Assembly: GCA_000437855.1 (NCBI GenBank)
Contig: FR902168.1
Span: forward strand, 1 to 30,632
DNA: 30,632 bases
Origin: Clostridium sp. CAG:567
GTDB lineage: Bacteria; Bacillota; Clostridia; TANB77; CAG-508
Direction of reading: 5' to 3'
Positions 1 through 8,277 of the stretch are shown one piece after another. Each line of letters starts with the position of its first letter. Position 1 is the stretch's first letter. Made by a program: the position numbers and the translations under genes. The notes beneath the pieces are model-generated. The model saw nothing but the letters and a program-made list of their open reading frames with translations. It ran no database searches and was not told the DNA's origin.

Positions 1-7
1 TTTGCTT

Positions 8-1231
8 TTACCATTTTAATTTTTTATATTTTCTTTTATAATTTATATCTTTCATTACTAAATATAGTTTTCTTTTTATGCTTCTATCTGCTTTATATTT
101 CAAAGGATTTACCATTTTTCCTTCTTTTGCAAGCTTTAAAGCTTCATTTCTTAATGGTTCACTTGTTACATATTTTTTTACAACACTCTTTGGAACAAAA
201 CCTAATGCAACTTCATTTTTCATTAAAGTACATTCTTTTTCTTTATTATATATCAAATCATCCACTAAATATTGTATCAAATTGTGTCCACCAGCTGCTA
301 AGTAATAACTGCATCTTGCTTGCCTTGGATTTATTTCTAGCACTTTATATTTTCCATCTCTACTATCGTATTTTAAATCTACTTCTGCAAATCCTTGGTA
401 TCCAATTCTTTCCATGAATTTCTTTAATGGTTCTACTATTTTTTCATCATATCCATGTTCATTAAATCCATTAACTAATAGAGTACAGTTTCCTATTCCT
501 CCTGGATTTCTTTCTTGTAATCCAATTTGTGCAAATGCAATTAGTTGTACTTTTTTAGCTTTACTACAATAGAATTGACAATCAAATAAAGCACAATCAT
601 CGCCTGGTATAAATTCCTGAATAACTAAATTGCTTTTATATCCAGATGCTTCTACTTTGTTTATTACATCTTGTAATTCTTCTCTAGAATAGACTTTAAA
701 TACCTTAAACATTCCATCAAATTTATGATTGTGATATTCAATATTATTACCTGGCTTTACAATTAAAGGGTACATAAGTTTTTCAACTTTTTCTTCATCA
801 ATAGTTTGATTTGCATTGCATGAATAGATATAAGTTTTTGGTATTTCAAATTCACAATTGTCAAAGTTTTGGTAAAAAGTATCTTTTACTAATATTTGAT
901 TTAAAATTTCTAAGCTTGGATAATTATGTACAAATTTTTCATCTAATTTATCTTGGTTTTCAATTATTAATCTAACTAATTCATCACTTGTACCAACAAG
1001 TACTATTTTTTGCTTCTCACTTTGTTTAGCATATTCATTTAATGTTTTTACAAATACATCTGCATTTTCGAAATCAGGTACTTCTCTAAAGTTTACAATT
1101 TTACTATATGAAACAACACCTATTGCCCTTTTGCTAATAACATCTACCTTTTTATTATATATTTCATGATAACATCTAGACATAAAGTAAGCATTAAAAT
1201 CACTTCCTAATATAAGAACATCAAATTTCAT
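8..1231 (-). CDS. ATP-grasp ligase, D-aspartate ligase (Asl)-like
   Basis: A 407-residue ATP-grasp enzyme. Conserved pieces include an N-terminal LILGSDFNAYFMSR stretch, the nucleotide-binding core around PLIVKPGN (about residue 155), FIPGDD (about 208), and a Mg/ATP-binding segment with KYDSRDGKYKVLEINPRQAR (about 286-305). These features match the D-aspartate ligase family typified by Enterococcus faecium Asl, which adds D-Asp to the peptidoglycan precursor as a cross-bridge. That match is from memory of the family, and the substrate is inferred. The ATG has an AGGAGGA ribosome binding site that overlaps the stop codon of the upstream racemase, 11 nt away, so the two are translationally linked. 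No aspartate racemase of the RacD type is visible nearby. A carboxylate-amine ligase with another substrate remains possible. Confidence 0.75.
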   Translation of the reverse strand: MKFDVLILGSDFNAYFMSRCYHEIYNKKVDVISKRAIGVVSYSKIVNFREVPDFENADVFVKTLNEYAKQSEKQKIVLVGTSDELVRLIIENQDKLDEKFVHNYPSLEILNQILVKDTFYQNFDNCEFEIPKTYIYSCNANQTIDEEKVEKLMYPLIVKPGNNIEYHNHKFDGMFKVFKVYSREELQDVINKVEASGYKSNLVIQEFIPGDDCALFDCQFYCSKAKKVQLIAFAQIGLQERNPGGIGNCTLLVNGFNEHGYDEKIVEPLKKFMERIGYQGFAEVDLKYDSRDGKYKVLEINPRQARCSYYLAAGGHNLIQYLVDDLIYNKEKECTLMKNEVALGFVPKSVVKKYVTSEPLRNEALKLAKEGKMVNPLKYKADRSIKRKLYLVMKDINYKRKYKKLKW

Positions 1232-1242
1232 AACTATTCCTC

Positions 1243-2442
1243 CTATTTTCGTTCTTCTATTTCAATTATTTCTCCATCTTTTACAAGAACTCTTGGAACC
1301 CAGTCATTTATCATACAAGATCCTTCATATACACTTGTTCCCATATAGCTTGCCGCTTCTTTCATTGTAATTTCTTCTCCTATTAAAGTAACTTTGTCTC
1401 CTGCATGAACATTTTCGTCTACTTTAGCTATTATCATTCCCATGTTTATAACCCCAACTAGAGAATATCTTTTATTATTAATAACTACTTGTCTTCCTTT
1501 ATTTCTAGTATTAAATCCATCCGCATATCCTATTGGAATAATTGCTACATACATATCTTCTGGTGCTTCATAAATTCTTCCATAACCCACAAAACTGCCT
1601 TTTTTTATTTGCTTTACCTGCATTACTTCACTGTAAAGTGAAAACGCTGGTTTTAATTTCAATTCTACATCAGTTATTGTTTTACTAATATGGTGTTTTC
1701 TTTTATACCATTCTCTCTTAAGTTTTCTGAGTTTATTTATAAAGTCATCTGGTAATGGCTTTGGTGTAGTATTATACCCATATAATATAATTCCTAGTCT
1801 AATTCCGTTTGCAAAAGGTATTTTACTATGGTTTAAAAGTGTTTGGCTTCTTCCTAAGTGTATAATTGGAATTTTCATTAAATCAATTTCAGATGTAAGT
1901 TCTTGGAATTTTGCATATTGGTTGTCCCATGAAACATCATATACTCCATCTGTTGCAAAATGAGTAAATATTCCTTCTACTTCAATGTTTTGTTTTTTTC
2001 TTAGTCCTTCCACAACTTCTTTTATTTGCATTTTATCATATAAACCTAATCTGCAAAGTCCTGTATCTATTTTTATATGTACTTTTAAAGGTTTTTGTAT
2101 ATCTATTTTTTGTAATTCTTTAAAATATTCATAATCATGTACTGTAATTGTTACATTATTTTCAATGCATTCATTAATGTATTTTAAATCAATAGGTTCC
2201 AAGCATAAAATAGGAGTTTTTATTCCATCTCTTCTTAAACTGATTGCTTCTTCCAAAGATGAAATTGCAAAATAGTTTATTCCACATTCTATTAAATACT
2301 TACAAATTTTATCACTATGTCCATACGCATTTCCCTTCACAACTGCAAAATAATAGTCATATTCTGGGTATTTTCTTACAATTTCTTTAACATTATTTTG
2401 CAAGTTACCTACATCTATTTGAGCATAAGTATTTCTATACAT
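1243..2442 (-). CDS. alr: Alanine-racemase-family PLP enzyme (divergent Alr)
   Basis: A 399-residue fold-III PLP racemase. The PLP lysine is K36 in AVVKGNAYGH, the catalytic-tyrosine region is GSFVGYGRIYEA (Y287), and R215 lies in GIRLGIILYGY. Length is slightly above the usual 365-390 because a charged helical insert occupies about residues 227-262, between the barrel and the C-terminal beta domain. Two sites differ from textbook Alr: the usual CMDQ-type motif reads NMGM (about 333-336), and the PLP-phosphate segment reads HLGRSQTLL. Alanine racemisation for D-Ala-D-Ala is the default role. Because the next gene is a D-amino-acid ligase-like enzyme, a different substrate (Ser or Asp) is possible. 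ATG with AGGAGGAAATAA upstream and its own extended -10 promoter. Confidence 0.85.
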   Translation of the reverse strand: MYRNTYAQIDVGNLQNNVKEIVRKYPEYDYYFAVVKGNAYGHSDKICKYLIECGINYFAISSLEEAISLRRDGIKTPILCLEPIDLKYINECIENNVTITVHDYEYFKELQKIDIQKPLKVHIKIDTGLCRLGLYDKMQIKEVVEGLRKKQNIEVEGIFTHFATDGVYDVSWDNQYAKFQELTSEIDLMKIPIIHLGRSQTLLNHSKIPFANGIRLGIILYGYNTTPKPLPDDFINKLRKLKREWYKRKHHISKTITDVELKLKPAFSLYSEVMQVKQIKKGSFVGYGRIYEAPEDMYVAIIPIGYADGFNTRNKGRQVVINNKRYSLVGVINMGMIIAKVDENVHAGDKVTLIGEEITMKEAASYMGTSVYEGSCMINDWVPRVLVKDGEIIEIEERK

Positions 2443-2469
2443 TTATTTCCTCCTCTTAAGTTTTTTTGC

Positions 2470-2478
2470 ATTATATCA
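2470..2478 (-). promoter_or_regulatory. Extended -10 promoter for the racemase gene
   Basis: On the minus strand the sequence reads TGATATAATGC, an extended -10 (TG, one base, TATAAT). It lies about 28 nt upstream of the racemase ATG. Only a weak -35 (TTCTAA) is found at 17 bp, which fits an extended -10 promoter. It lies just downstream of the hup terminator, so the racemase and ligase genes form a separate unit. Confidence 0.55.
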
Positions 2479-2565
2479 CAATACTAATATGTTTAGAACA
2501 CTTTTTACAAAATTTAAGGAAATTTCTGTATTTTTAAACTACTATTTAAAGCAGAAAAACAGCAC

Positions 2566-2601
2566 AAAAAAGATGTAGACTTATAATATGCTACATCTTT
2601 T
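2566..2601 (-). terminator. Intrinsic terminator after hup
   Basis: The minus strand forms GATGTAG / CTACATC with a 12-nt loop, flanked by A and T runs and ending in TTTTTT. It starts about 35 nt past the HU stop codon and separates hup from the racemase unit. Confidence 0.8.
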
Positions 2602-2635
2602 GATATGAATTCATATAATTTATATAAATTTCAAA

Positions 2636-2914
2636 TTATTTTTTATTTACTAATTCTTTTAAGGCTTTTCCTGCTTTGAATACAGGTGCTTTAGATGCTG
2701 GTATTTTGATTTCTTCTTTAGTTTGTGGGTTTCTGCCTTTTCTAGCAGCTCTTTTTCTTACTTCGAAAGAACCAAATCCAACTAATTGAACTTTTTCTCC
2801 TTTTACTAATGCTTCTGTTACAACACTAACAAATGAGTTTAAAGCTGCCTCTGCATCTTTCTTTGTTTCTCCTGTTTTTGCTGCCATAGCTGCGATTAAT
2901 TCTGATTTGTTCAT
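2636..2914 (-). CDS. hup: DNA-binding protein HU
   Basis: A 92-residue HU/IHF-family protein of typical length. It starts MNKSELIAAMAAKTG and contains the GFGSFEVRKRAARKGRNPQT segment, which forms the DNA-contacting beta arm. The conserved proline at the arm tip is present (NPQT). It acts as a homodimer that bends and compacts chromosomal DNA. The ATG is preceded by TAGGAGGTAA. A sigma-A-type promoter about 45 nt upstream and a terminator just downstream make it a single-gene unit. Confidence 0.97.
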   Translation of the reverse strand: MNKSELIAAMAAKTGETKKDAEAALNSFVSVVTEALVKGEKVQLVGFGSFEVRKRAARKGRNPQTKEEIKIPASKAPVFKAGKALKELVNKK

Positions 2915-2961
2915 TTTAAATTACCTCCTATAAGATTTTAAGATCAGCAGACTTTCATCTA

Positions 2962-2990
2962 CTAATATCATTATTCGTCATTTTTTTCAA
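2962..2990 (-). promoter_or_regulatory. Sigma-A-type promoter for hup
   Basis: On the minus strand, TTGAAA (2990-2985), a 17-bp spacer and TATTAG (2967-2962). The predicted transcript starts near 2955, giving a leader of about 40 nt before the HU start codon. Confidence 0.6.
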
Positions 2991-3087
2991 AAACCCTTCT
3001 TTTTTGTTTAAATTTTTATTTAAAAAGTTACACATCCCAACGTTTCTGACCTTTAGTGTCCTTTAAAGTATTGATTTTCATACCTTT

Positions 3088-4722
3088 TCAGCCATTGTCA
3101 TACAGCCTCAGCTTTTTTAGAAAATTATATATTTTGCTTCCATAAGGTATCATATAAATTTCTTCTTCTGAAAATACTCTCAAAATTATTAGTAACAATA
3201 TATAAATTATAACGCACATTAAAATTAAAAGCATTGTTGATATTTTTTCATTTAAGCATTGAAATAATGTAATATTAAAAATATATGCAATTGTTCCCAT
3301 TATTAAACATGCAATTATGGGTTTTACTATAAATTTATTTTTATCCAATTTTAAATTTATATTTTTACTTAAAATTTTAAATTCTATTGTTAATGCAACA
3401 GCATGACATACCACTGTTGAAATGGCAGCACCAGCTGTTCCACCAAGAAAAAAATCACTTGGATTTATTGGAATTAAATACATGTTTAAAATAAATTTAA
3501 TTATTACACCTATTCCAAGTGCAATTGCTGGAGTCAACATTTTCCCCAATCCGTGTAAAGCACCACTAATTGTTTGTTCTAGTACTATAAAAATAATTCC
3601 AAGGCAACTAATTTGATATATAAATGCTCCAGATGTTGCATTTGGAAATAATAATTCCAGAATTTGTTTTGCAAATAAAATCATTATAATCATACATGGC
3701 ATTCCAATTAACATTGATATAAGCATTGAAAACGAGACTCTTTTTCTTATTGTTTCTATATCTCCTATTGCTTTTGATGAAGAAATTGAAGGGACAAGAG
3801 CTGTTGCAAATGCCATATTCAATGACATAGGAAGTGTAACTAAAGTATCTACCTTTCCACTAAGTATTCCATATTGAATTTTAGCTTGTTCTTCTGACAG
3901 AAAACTTTTTAGTCCTCTTACTACAGTCATAGAATCAATATTTTTATTTATTGTTCCAAGTATTGCTGTCATAGACATTGGAATAGAAACAGATAAAATC
4001 TGTTTTATTGTTTTTATAATTCTTGTTCTTTTATTTTTTGTTGCTCTTTTTAATTCAAAAGCAATTTCTTTTCTCATTTTTGAATAATATTTGTATAAAT
4101 ATAAAAAACATAGCACTGTTGCTAAAGTTGTTGCCAAATTTGCCCCAGCCGCCATAATTGTAGTATCTGTTCCTGTTGTTAATGCAACCATTTCTACTAT
4201 TATTACTGAAAGTACTGTTTTAAAAAATTGTTCTAAAGTATGAGAATTTGCTGTTACTTTTAAATTTTCTCTACCTGTAAAATATCCTTTAATTACACAT
4301 GAAATTGATACAAAAAATATTGAAGGCGAAAGTGCAACTAATGTTAATTCTGCCTCTGGTATTTGTAGCAATGTATTTGATATATACCCAGCTCCTAAAA
4401 ATAAAATGGTACTACTTAGAAATCCAATTAATCCGAAAGTTACAAATGCTATTTTAAATATTCTGTGTGCACCTTTTGTATCTCCTATTGCAATTTTTTC
4501 TGAAACAAGTTTTGCAAGTGCTCCAGGTATTCCAATTGATGAAATTGTTAAAAACAAAGCATATATTTGAAATCCACTACTATATATAGCATTTCCCTTA
4601 TCTCCAAACCCCTCTCTATTTGTTAAATATAATTTATAAATAAGTCCCAGTATTTTAATTAAAACTTGTGAAATCATTAAAATTAAAACACTACTCATAA
4701 AACTTTCTTTTTTTGTTTTCAT
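3088..4722 (-). CDS. MurJ/SpoVB-family polysaccharide (lipid II) flippase
   Basis: A 544-residue integral membrane protein of the MOP/MVF superfamily with about 14 hydrophobic segments. The N-terminal part carries the family pattern: SQVLIKILGLIYKLYLT (TM1), the ISSIGIPGALAKLVSE segment, and IKGYFTGRENLKVTANSHTLEQ after TM4, as in Bacillota YtgP/SpoVB-type proteins. It most likely flips lipid-linked cell-wall precursor across the membrane. I cannot tell the vegetative MurJ role from the sporulation SpoVB role by sequence alone. ATG with AGAGGAAA upstream; the stop codon is TGA. It lies upstream of hup and a probable D-amino-acid ligase module on the same strand, and is divergent from the coupling-ATPase gene. 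Confidence 0.88.
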   Translation of the reverse strand: MKTKKESFMSSVLILMISQVLIKILGLIYKLYLTNREGFGDKGNAIYSSGFQIYALFLTISSIGIPGALAKLVSEKIAIGDTKGAHRIFKIAFVTFGLIGFLSSTILFLGAGYISNTLLQIPEAELTLVALSPSIFFVSISCVIKGYFTGRENLKVTANSHTLEQFFKTVLSVIIVEMVALTTGTDTTIMAAGANLATTLATVLCFLYLYKYYSKMRKEIAFELKRATKNKRTRIIKTIKQILSVSIPMSMTAILGTINKNIDSMTVVRGLKSFLSEEQAKIQYGILSGKVDTLVTLPMSLNMAFATALVPSISSSKAIGDIETIRKRVSFSMLISMLIGMPCMIIMILFAKQILELLFPNATSGAFIYQISCLGIIFIVLEQTISGALHGLGKMLTPAIALGIGVIIKFILNMYLIPINPSDFFLGGTAGAAISTVVCHAVALTIEFKILSKNINLKLDKNKFIVKPIIACLIMGTIAYIFNITLFQCLNEKISTMLLILMCVIIYILLLIILRVFSEEEIYMIPYGSKIYNFLKKLRLYDNG

Positions 4723-4837
4723 AAATTTCCTCTATATTTCTTTTTTATATACATATACTTTTTAAATCACTATTATTACTTTTATTTTATATATGTAGAT
4801 TTTTGTCGTTCTTTTGCACATTTTTTCGCAAAAACCC

Positions 4838-4866
4838 TTGTATTTTTCGCGATTTTATAGGATAAT
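4838..4866 (+). promoter_or_regulatory. Promoter of the VirD4/TraG-like gene with operator-like repeats
   Basis: TTGTAT (4838-4843), a 17-bp spacer and GATAAT (4861-4866) predict a start near 4873. The octamer TTTTTCGC occurs at 4822-4829 and again at 4843-4850, exactly 21 bp apart, upstream of the -35 and inside the spacer. An inverted pair TTTTGC / GCAAAA (4812-4817, 4828-4833) overlaps the first copy. This is a plausible repressor site in the 158-bp divergent region. Confidence 0.55.
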
Positions 4867-4904
4867 ATAGTAGTATAGATTTGAAAATGAAAGTGGTGAA
4901 TTTT

Positions 4905-7256
4905 TTGAAACTATTTGATAAATTTTTAAAATTTTTAAAAACAGATAGAAATACATTTATAACCTATGTTTTAACACTAATTTCTGCATATATATTAGTT
5001 GATAGAATAATGGAACTATTATTCATAATTTTTACTGGTGTGGGATTTAGTTATTGGGGTCCAATAAAATACTTCTTTGCATTCGCTTGTATGGCTTTTG
5101 CATTTTTCTTTTCTGGATCTTCAAAATTTGCTAAAGCAGACGTTAATAAATTAAGATTTTTCCATGCGTTCATAGTTTCTTTTTACATTTTAATTGTTTC
5201 AGCAGTTGTTCAATGGTTAAATCAAATAATATGGATAAACATTTTATCTTTACCAAATTATCCTGAGCTTGCAAGAGATTTCTTTTACTTGTTTAAGCCT
5301 GCATTTACAGCTATAGGTGTATACATTCCACTTGTTACATTCTATAAAGTAATTAAATGGCTTATCTTCAGTATTAATGATGTTAAAGATATACGTGATT
5401 CAATTTTTGATTATGGTGGAATTAAATTAACATCTGATAAAGAAGCTCATGGTGTTTACACTTGTGAAGTAAAAGTTTGTGTAGACAGCGAGAGTGGCGA
5501 AGATGTTTGTATGCCTGAGAAAAAACGTTATGAATCTTTACTAGTAGTAGGTGTGTCTGGTTCAGGTAAAACAACAATGATTTATGAACCAATGCTTGCA
5601 AGAGATATAGAAAGAAAATCATTCTTTAAAGAAGTTTCTAAAGAAATGGGATTTACAGCATTAAGAACTGGTTTAGCATCTCTAAATTGTCCTTATGATA
5701 ATGATTATATTAATGAACATTTTTCATTAAATATGTTAATTCCAAAAGATGACAAGCTAGATACATATAAGAATTATATGAAAAAAATGATAATTTCAAG
5801 TTCTGGTGACAAAATCACATACAGAAATATGGGTATCACTTATATTTCTGCAGAACATGAATCAGTAGAAAAAATTGCTAAAGTGGCTCAAAACTTCCAT
5901 ATTCCTGTTAATATAGTTGATCCAAATAGAGCTGACTCACCTGGTTTAAACCCATTTGTTTACTCAGATCCTATAAAAACAGGTTTAGCTGTTTCTTCAG
6001 TTTTAAAAGGATTATTCATTCATAGTAGACCAGATACAGAACTTGCTTTTAGAGAAAACGAAGCAATTCGAATGATAGAAAATATTTCTATTTTATTAAA
6101 AGAAATGTATCCTTTAGAGCATGATGGACTATTACCTAACTTGGAAGATATTTTAGATTTACTTACAGATTTTAGCTTAGTAGTAGATTATGTTGAAAAG
6201 ATGAAACAAATTCCTGAATTTAATGAAAAATACCGTATATTAATTAGATTTTTTGAAAATAACTTTTACCCAGAAAGCCCTAATTTATTAAATGCTCAAC
6301 GTTCTACAACAACTGCTTCTGCTGAAATTGATAACTTATTGCGTTACCCTGGTGTAAAATCAGTATTATGTAATCGTTCAAATAACTTAGATTATGACAA
6401 AATCTTATCAGAAGGTCAAGTAACATTAGTATGTACTCGTAGAGGAGATTTAGGTGAAACTGCTCATAAAGCGTTTGGATTATTCTTCTTATTGCTAATG
6501 CAACAATCAATACTTGCTAGACCAGGTAATGATAGTAATAGAATTCCACATTGTTTATATATAGATGACTTCCCTGCTTATATTTGTAAAGCAACAGAAC
6601 CTATATATACATTATATAGAAAATACAATGTAGCAACAGTATTAGACTCTCAAAACTTAACACAATTAAAAGGTGACTTATCTGCTGATGCAAGAGGAGA
6701 TTACTATAAGAACTTAATACTTTCTAATACAGTTAATAAAATTATATTTGGTAATGCTACACCAGAAGATGTTGAATGGTGGGAAACAGCAATGCAAGAT
6801 AAAAGAGAATGGTCTTGGACTGACAATTATAATAGTGATAAAGTGGAATATGATGCAAAAAAGAGTGGAATTAAATTTAAGTGGCAACCTAACTTTGCTA
6901 AAGGCAAGATTATGTCTTTAAAAGGAAAACAAGTTATTTACAAAATTAAAGATTTATCTGGAAAGAGCGCAGTTAATAAAGGTAAAGTTGATTTTATAGA
7001 ATCAAAATACAAAGAAGTCCAAAAGACTAAAAAATATGATTTTACTAAATTCGTAAGTGGTATATCTGATGCTAAATCAGCTACAAAAAAAGCTTTAAAA
7101 TCTAAAAAAGAAAACTTTGCTGCAGTTACAGCTGGAAATGATAATTATGATATTAATCGTGAGTTTGATCCAGTTCAAACAGATAATTCTGATTCAAAAT
7201 ACTTATTTGATAATGAAAATGCAATTATAGTAAATTTCAAAAACAATAAAAAATAA
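4905..7256 (+). CDS. VirD4/TraG-like membrane-anchored DNA-transfer ATPase (type IV coupling protein-like)
   Basis: About 783 residues from the start chosen here. The first ~160 residues hold four or five hydrophobic segments; a cytosolic P-loop ATPase follows. Walker A is GVSGSGKTT (about 216-224) and Walker B is LYIDDFP (about 551-557). The arrangement fits TraG/VirD4/TraD coupling proteins: SPGLNPF after the first part of the motor, a long helical insert, LSEGQVTLVCTRRGD, and a 'TraM recognition' style region around Walker B. The lysine-rich tail is probably disordered. Start choice: the frame is open from TTG 4881 and ATG 4887, but neither has a ribosome binding site; TTG 4905 is preceded by AGTGGTGA 5 nt away. 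No relaxase, VirB4 or other type IV secretion gene is in the window. The family is clear; the role here (conjugation or other DNA pumping) is not. Confidence 0.78.
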   Translation: MKLFDKFLKFLKTDRNTFITYVLTLISAYILVDRIMELLFIIFTGVGFSYWGPIKYFFAFACMAFAFFFSGSSKFAKADVNKLRFFHAFIVSFYILIVSAVVQWLNQIIWINILSLPNYPELARDFFYLFKPAFTAIGVYIPLVTFYKVIKWLIFSINDVKDIRDSIFDYGGIKLTSDKEAHGVYTCEVKVCVDSESGEDVCMPEKKRYESLLVVGVSGSGKTTMIYEPMLARDIERKSFFKEVSKEMGFTALRTGLASLNCPYDNDYINEHFSLNMLIPKDDKLDTYKNYMKKMIISSSGDKITYRNMGITYISAEHESVEKIAKVAQNFHIPVNIVDPNRADSPGLNPFVYSDPIKTGLAVSSVLKGLFIHSRPDTELAFRENEAIRMIENISILLKEMYPLEHDGLLPNLEDILDLLTDFSLVVDYVEKMKQIPEFNEKYRILIRFFENNFYPESPNLLNAQRSTTTASAEIDNLLRYPGVKSVLCNRSNNLDYDKILSEGQVTLVCTRRGDLGETAHKAFGLFFLLLMQQSILARPGNDSNRIPHCLYIDDFPAYICKATEPIYTLYRKYNVATVLDSQNLTQLKGDLSADARGDYYKNLILSNTVNKIIFGNATPEDVEWWETAMQDKREWSWTDNYNSDKVEYDAKKSGIKFKWQPNFAKGKIMSLKGKQVIYKIKDLSGKSAVNKGKVDFIESKYKEVQKTKKYDFTKFVSGISDAKSATKKALKSKKENFAAVTAGNDNYDINREFDPVQTDNSDSKYLFDNENAIIVNFKNNKK

Positions 7257-7260
7257 AAAT

Positions 7261-7292
7261 AAAAAACTTTGAGTTCATTCTCAAAGTTTTTT
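7261..7292. terminator. Bidirectional terminator between the two convergent accessory genes
   Basis: ACTTTGAG / CTCAAAGT with a 6-nt loop (7266-7287), with A6 on the left and T6 on the right, so it works in both directions. It separates the convergent coupling-ATPase and replication-relaxation genes. Confidence 0.85.
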
Positions 7293-7297
7293 ATTTT

Positions 7298-8239
7298 TTA
7301 AATTCCTAATATTTTAACTTCTATATTTTCCATTTTATATTTTTTAGTTTCTGGGTCTAATCCAAAGTGTACTAATGTTCTCTCTAGAGTTTCTTCATTT
7401 TGTCTTAAATCTGTTGTAAAATATAATTTTATATTTGAAATTTCAACTTTATTCATAACAATTGTTTTAAAACTCTCAGCCATTTGTTTATCATCTTCGC
7501 ATACTATTATTAATTGAGGAATACTTGAATATCCTGAATCACCAACTTGAAAGTTCTCATAAAAGTCCTTATATAACCTCATTTTGTCTACTAATTTCTT
7601 TTCCCATTCTTTTTCTCTTCTTACAACTTCAAATACAAATTCAATAGATTTATTATTTTTAGTTAATTTAACACTTCCACCACTTGCTTTAAAAACTTTT
7701 CCAGCTTGTTTTGCAGTAAAACTTGGCTTTGGAATATAAGAATCAAATGCCTTTACTTTTCTTAAATAAGCTATTAAAGTTTGGTTTCCAGCTAATCTTT
7801 TCTTTATCATCGCAACTGGTTTAGTATTATCTGTTGGTTGCCATTTACATTCAGTTCCCCTAGAATTTAACAAATATTTACCCATTTTTTCTAGGCAATA
7901 TATTCTATATACTCCTTTTCCATCTTCAGAATTGAAATAATATCTTGTTAATATTTTTGTTTTTACCAATTGCTCTAATTTATTATTTAGTTTATCTTGT
8001 GAACCAATTTCAATGCCTTTCCACTCTAGCATTTGTAATAACTGTCTTGATGTAATAAATTCAAATTCATTTACTAACTCTATAATAGCAAAATGAATAT
8101 CTGTAATATGTCCTATGTTTATTCTGTGAATAATTTGATTCATAGAAACATATCCGTCTTTTCCGTCAAATACTTTAACCTCTCCTTCTCTAATTGCAAA
8201 AGGCGACACTGTGGCCTTTATTTCATTATCTTTTATCAT
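7298..8239 (-). CDS. Replication-relaxation-like winged-helix protein
   Basis: A 313-residue protein. Residues about 45-115 look like a winged helix-turn-helix (ITSRQLLQML, KLNNKLEQLVKTKILTRYYF, a wing at GKGVYRIYCLEKMGKYLL). The C-terminal half (about 165-313) alternates strands and helices, with IEFVFEVVRREKEWEKKLVDK then KMRLYKDFYENF, PQLIIVCED and KLYFTTDLR. That pattern resembles the 'replication-relaxation' family found on plasmids and integrative conjugative elements, whose C-terminus looks PD-(D/E)XK-like. Whether nuclease residues are intact cannot be judged. ATG with GAAGGGAG upstream. It lies 38 nt behind rluB on the same strand and converges with the coupling-ATPase gene, its likely functional partner. 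Family call is from pattern memory. Confidence 0.6.
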   Translation of the reverse strand: MIKDNEIKATVSPFAIREGEVKVFDGKDGYVSMNQIIHRINIGHITDIHFAIIELVNEFEFITSRQLLQMLEWKGIEIGSQDKLNNKLEQLVKTKILTRYYFNSEDGKGVYRIYCLEKMGKYLLNSRGTECKWQPTDNTKPVAMIKKRLAGNQTLIAYLRKVKAFDSYIPKPSFTAKQAGKVFKASGGSVKLTKNNKSIEFVFEVVRREKEWEKKLVDKMRLYKDFYENFQVGDSGYSSIPQLIIVCEDDKQMAESFKTIVMNKVEISNIKLYFTTDLRQNEETLERTLVHFGLDPETKKYKMENIEVKILGI

Positions 8240-8254
8240 ATTTATACTCCCTTC

Positions 8255-8273
8255 TAATCTTTAATAAAGATTA
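8255..8273. repeat. Perfect inverted repeat beside the ribosome binding site of the replication-relaxation gene
   Basis: TAATCTTT AAT AAAGATTA: 8-bp arms and a 3-nt loop, sitting between the rluB stop and the GAAGGGAG ribosome binding site of the next gene. No T run follows on the minus strand, so it is unlikely to terminate. It could shape translation of the downstream gene or bind a dimeric regulator. Confidence 0.5.
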
Positions 8274-8277
8274 AAAA

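Noticed and set aside
3028..3081. A 17-codon minus-strand ORF (starts MKINTLKD) just after the MurJ-like gene
   Set aside because: The ATG has no spaced ribosome binding site, the frame is very short and nothing marks it as conserved. It may be chance.
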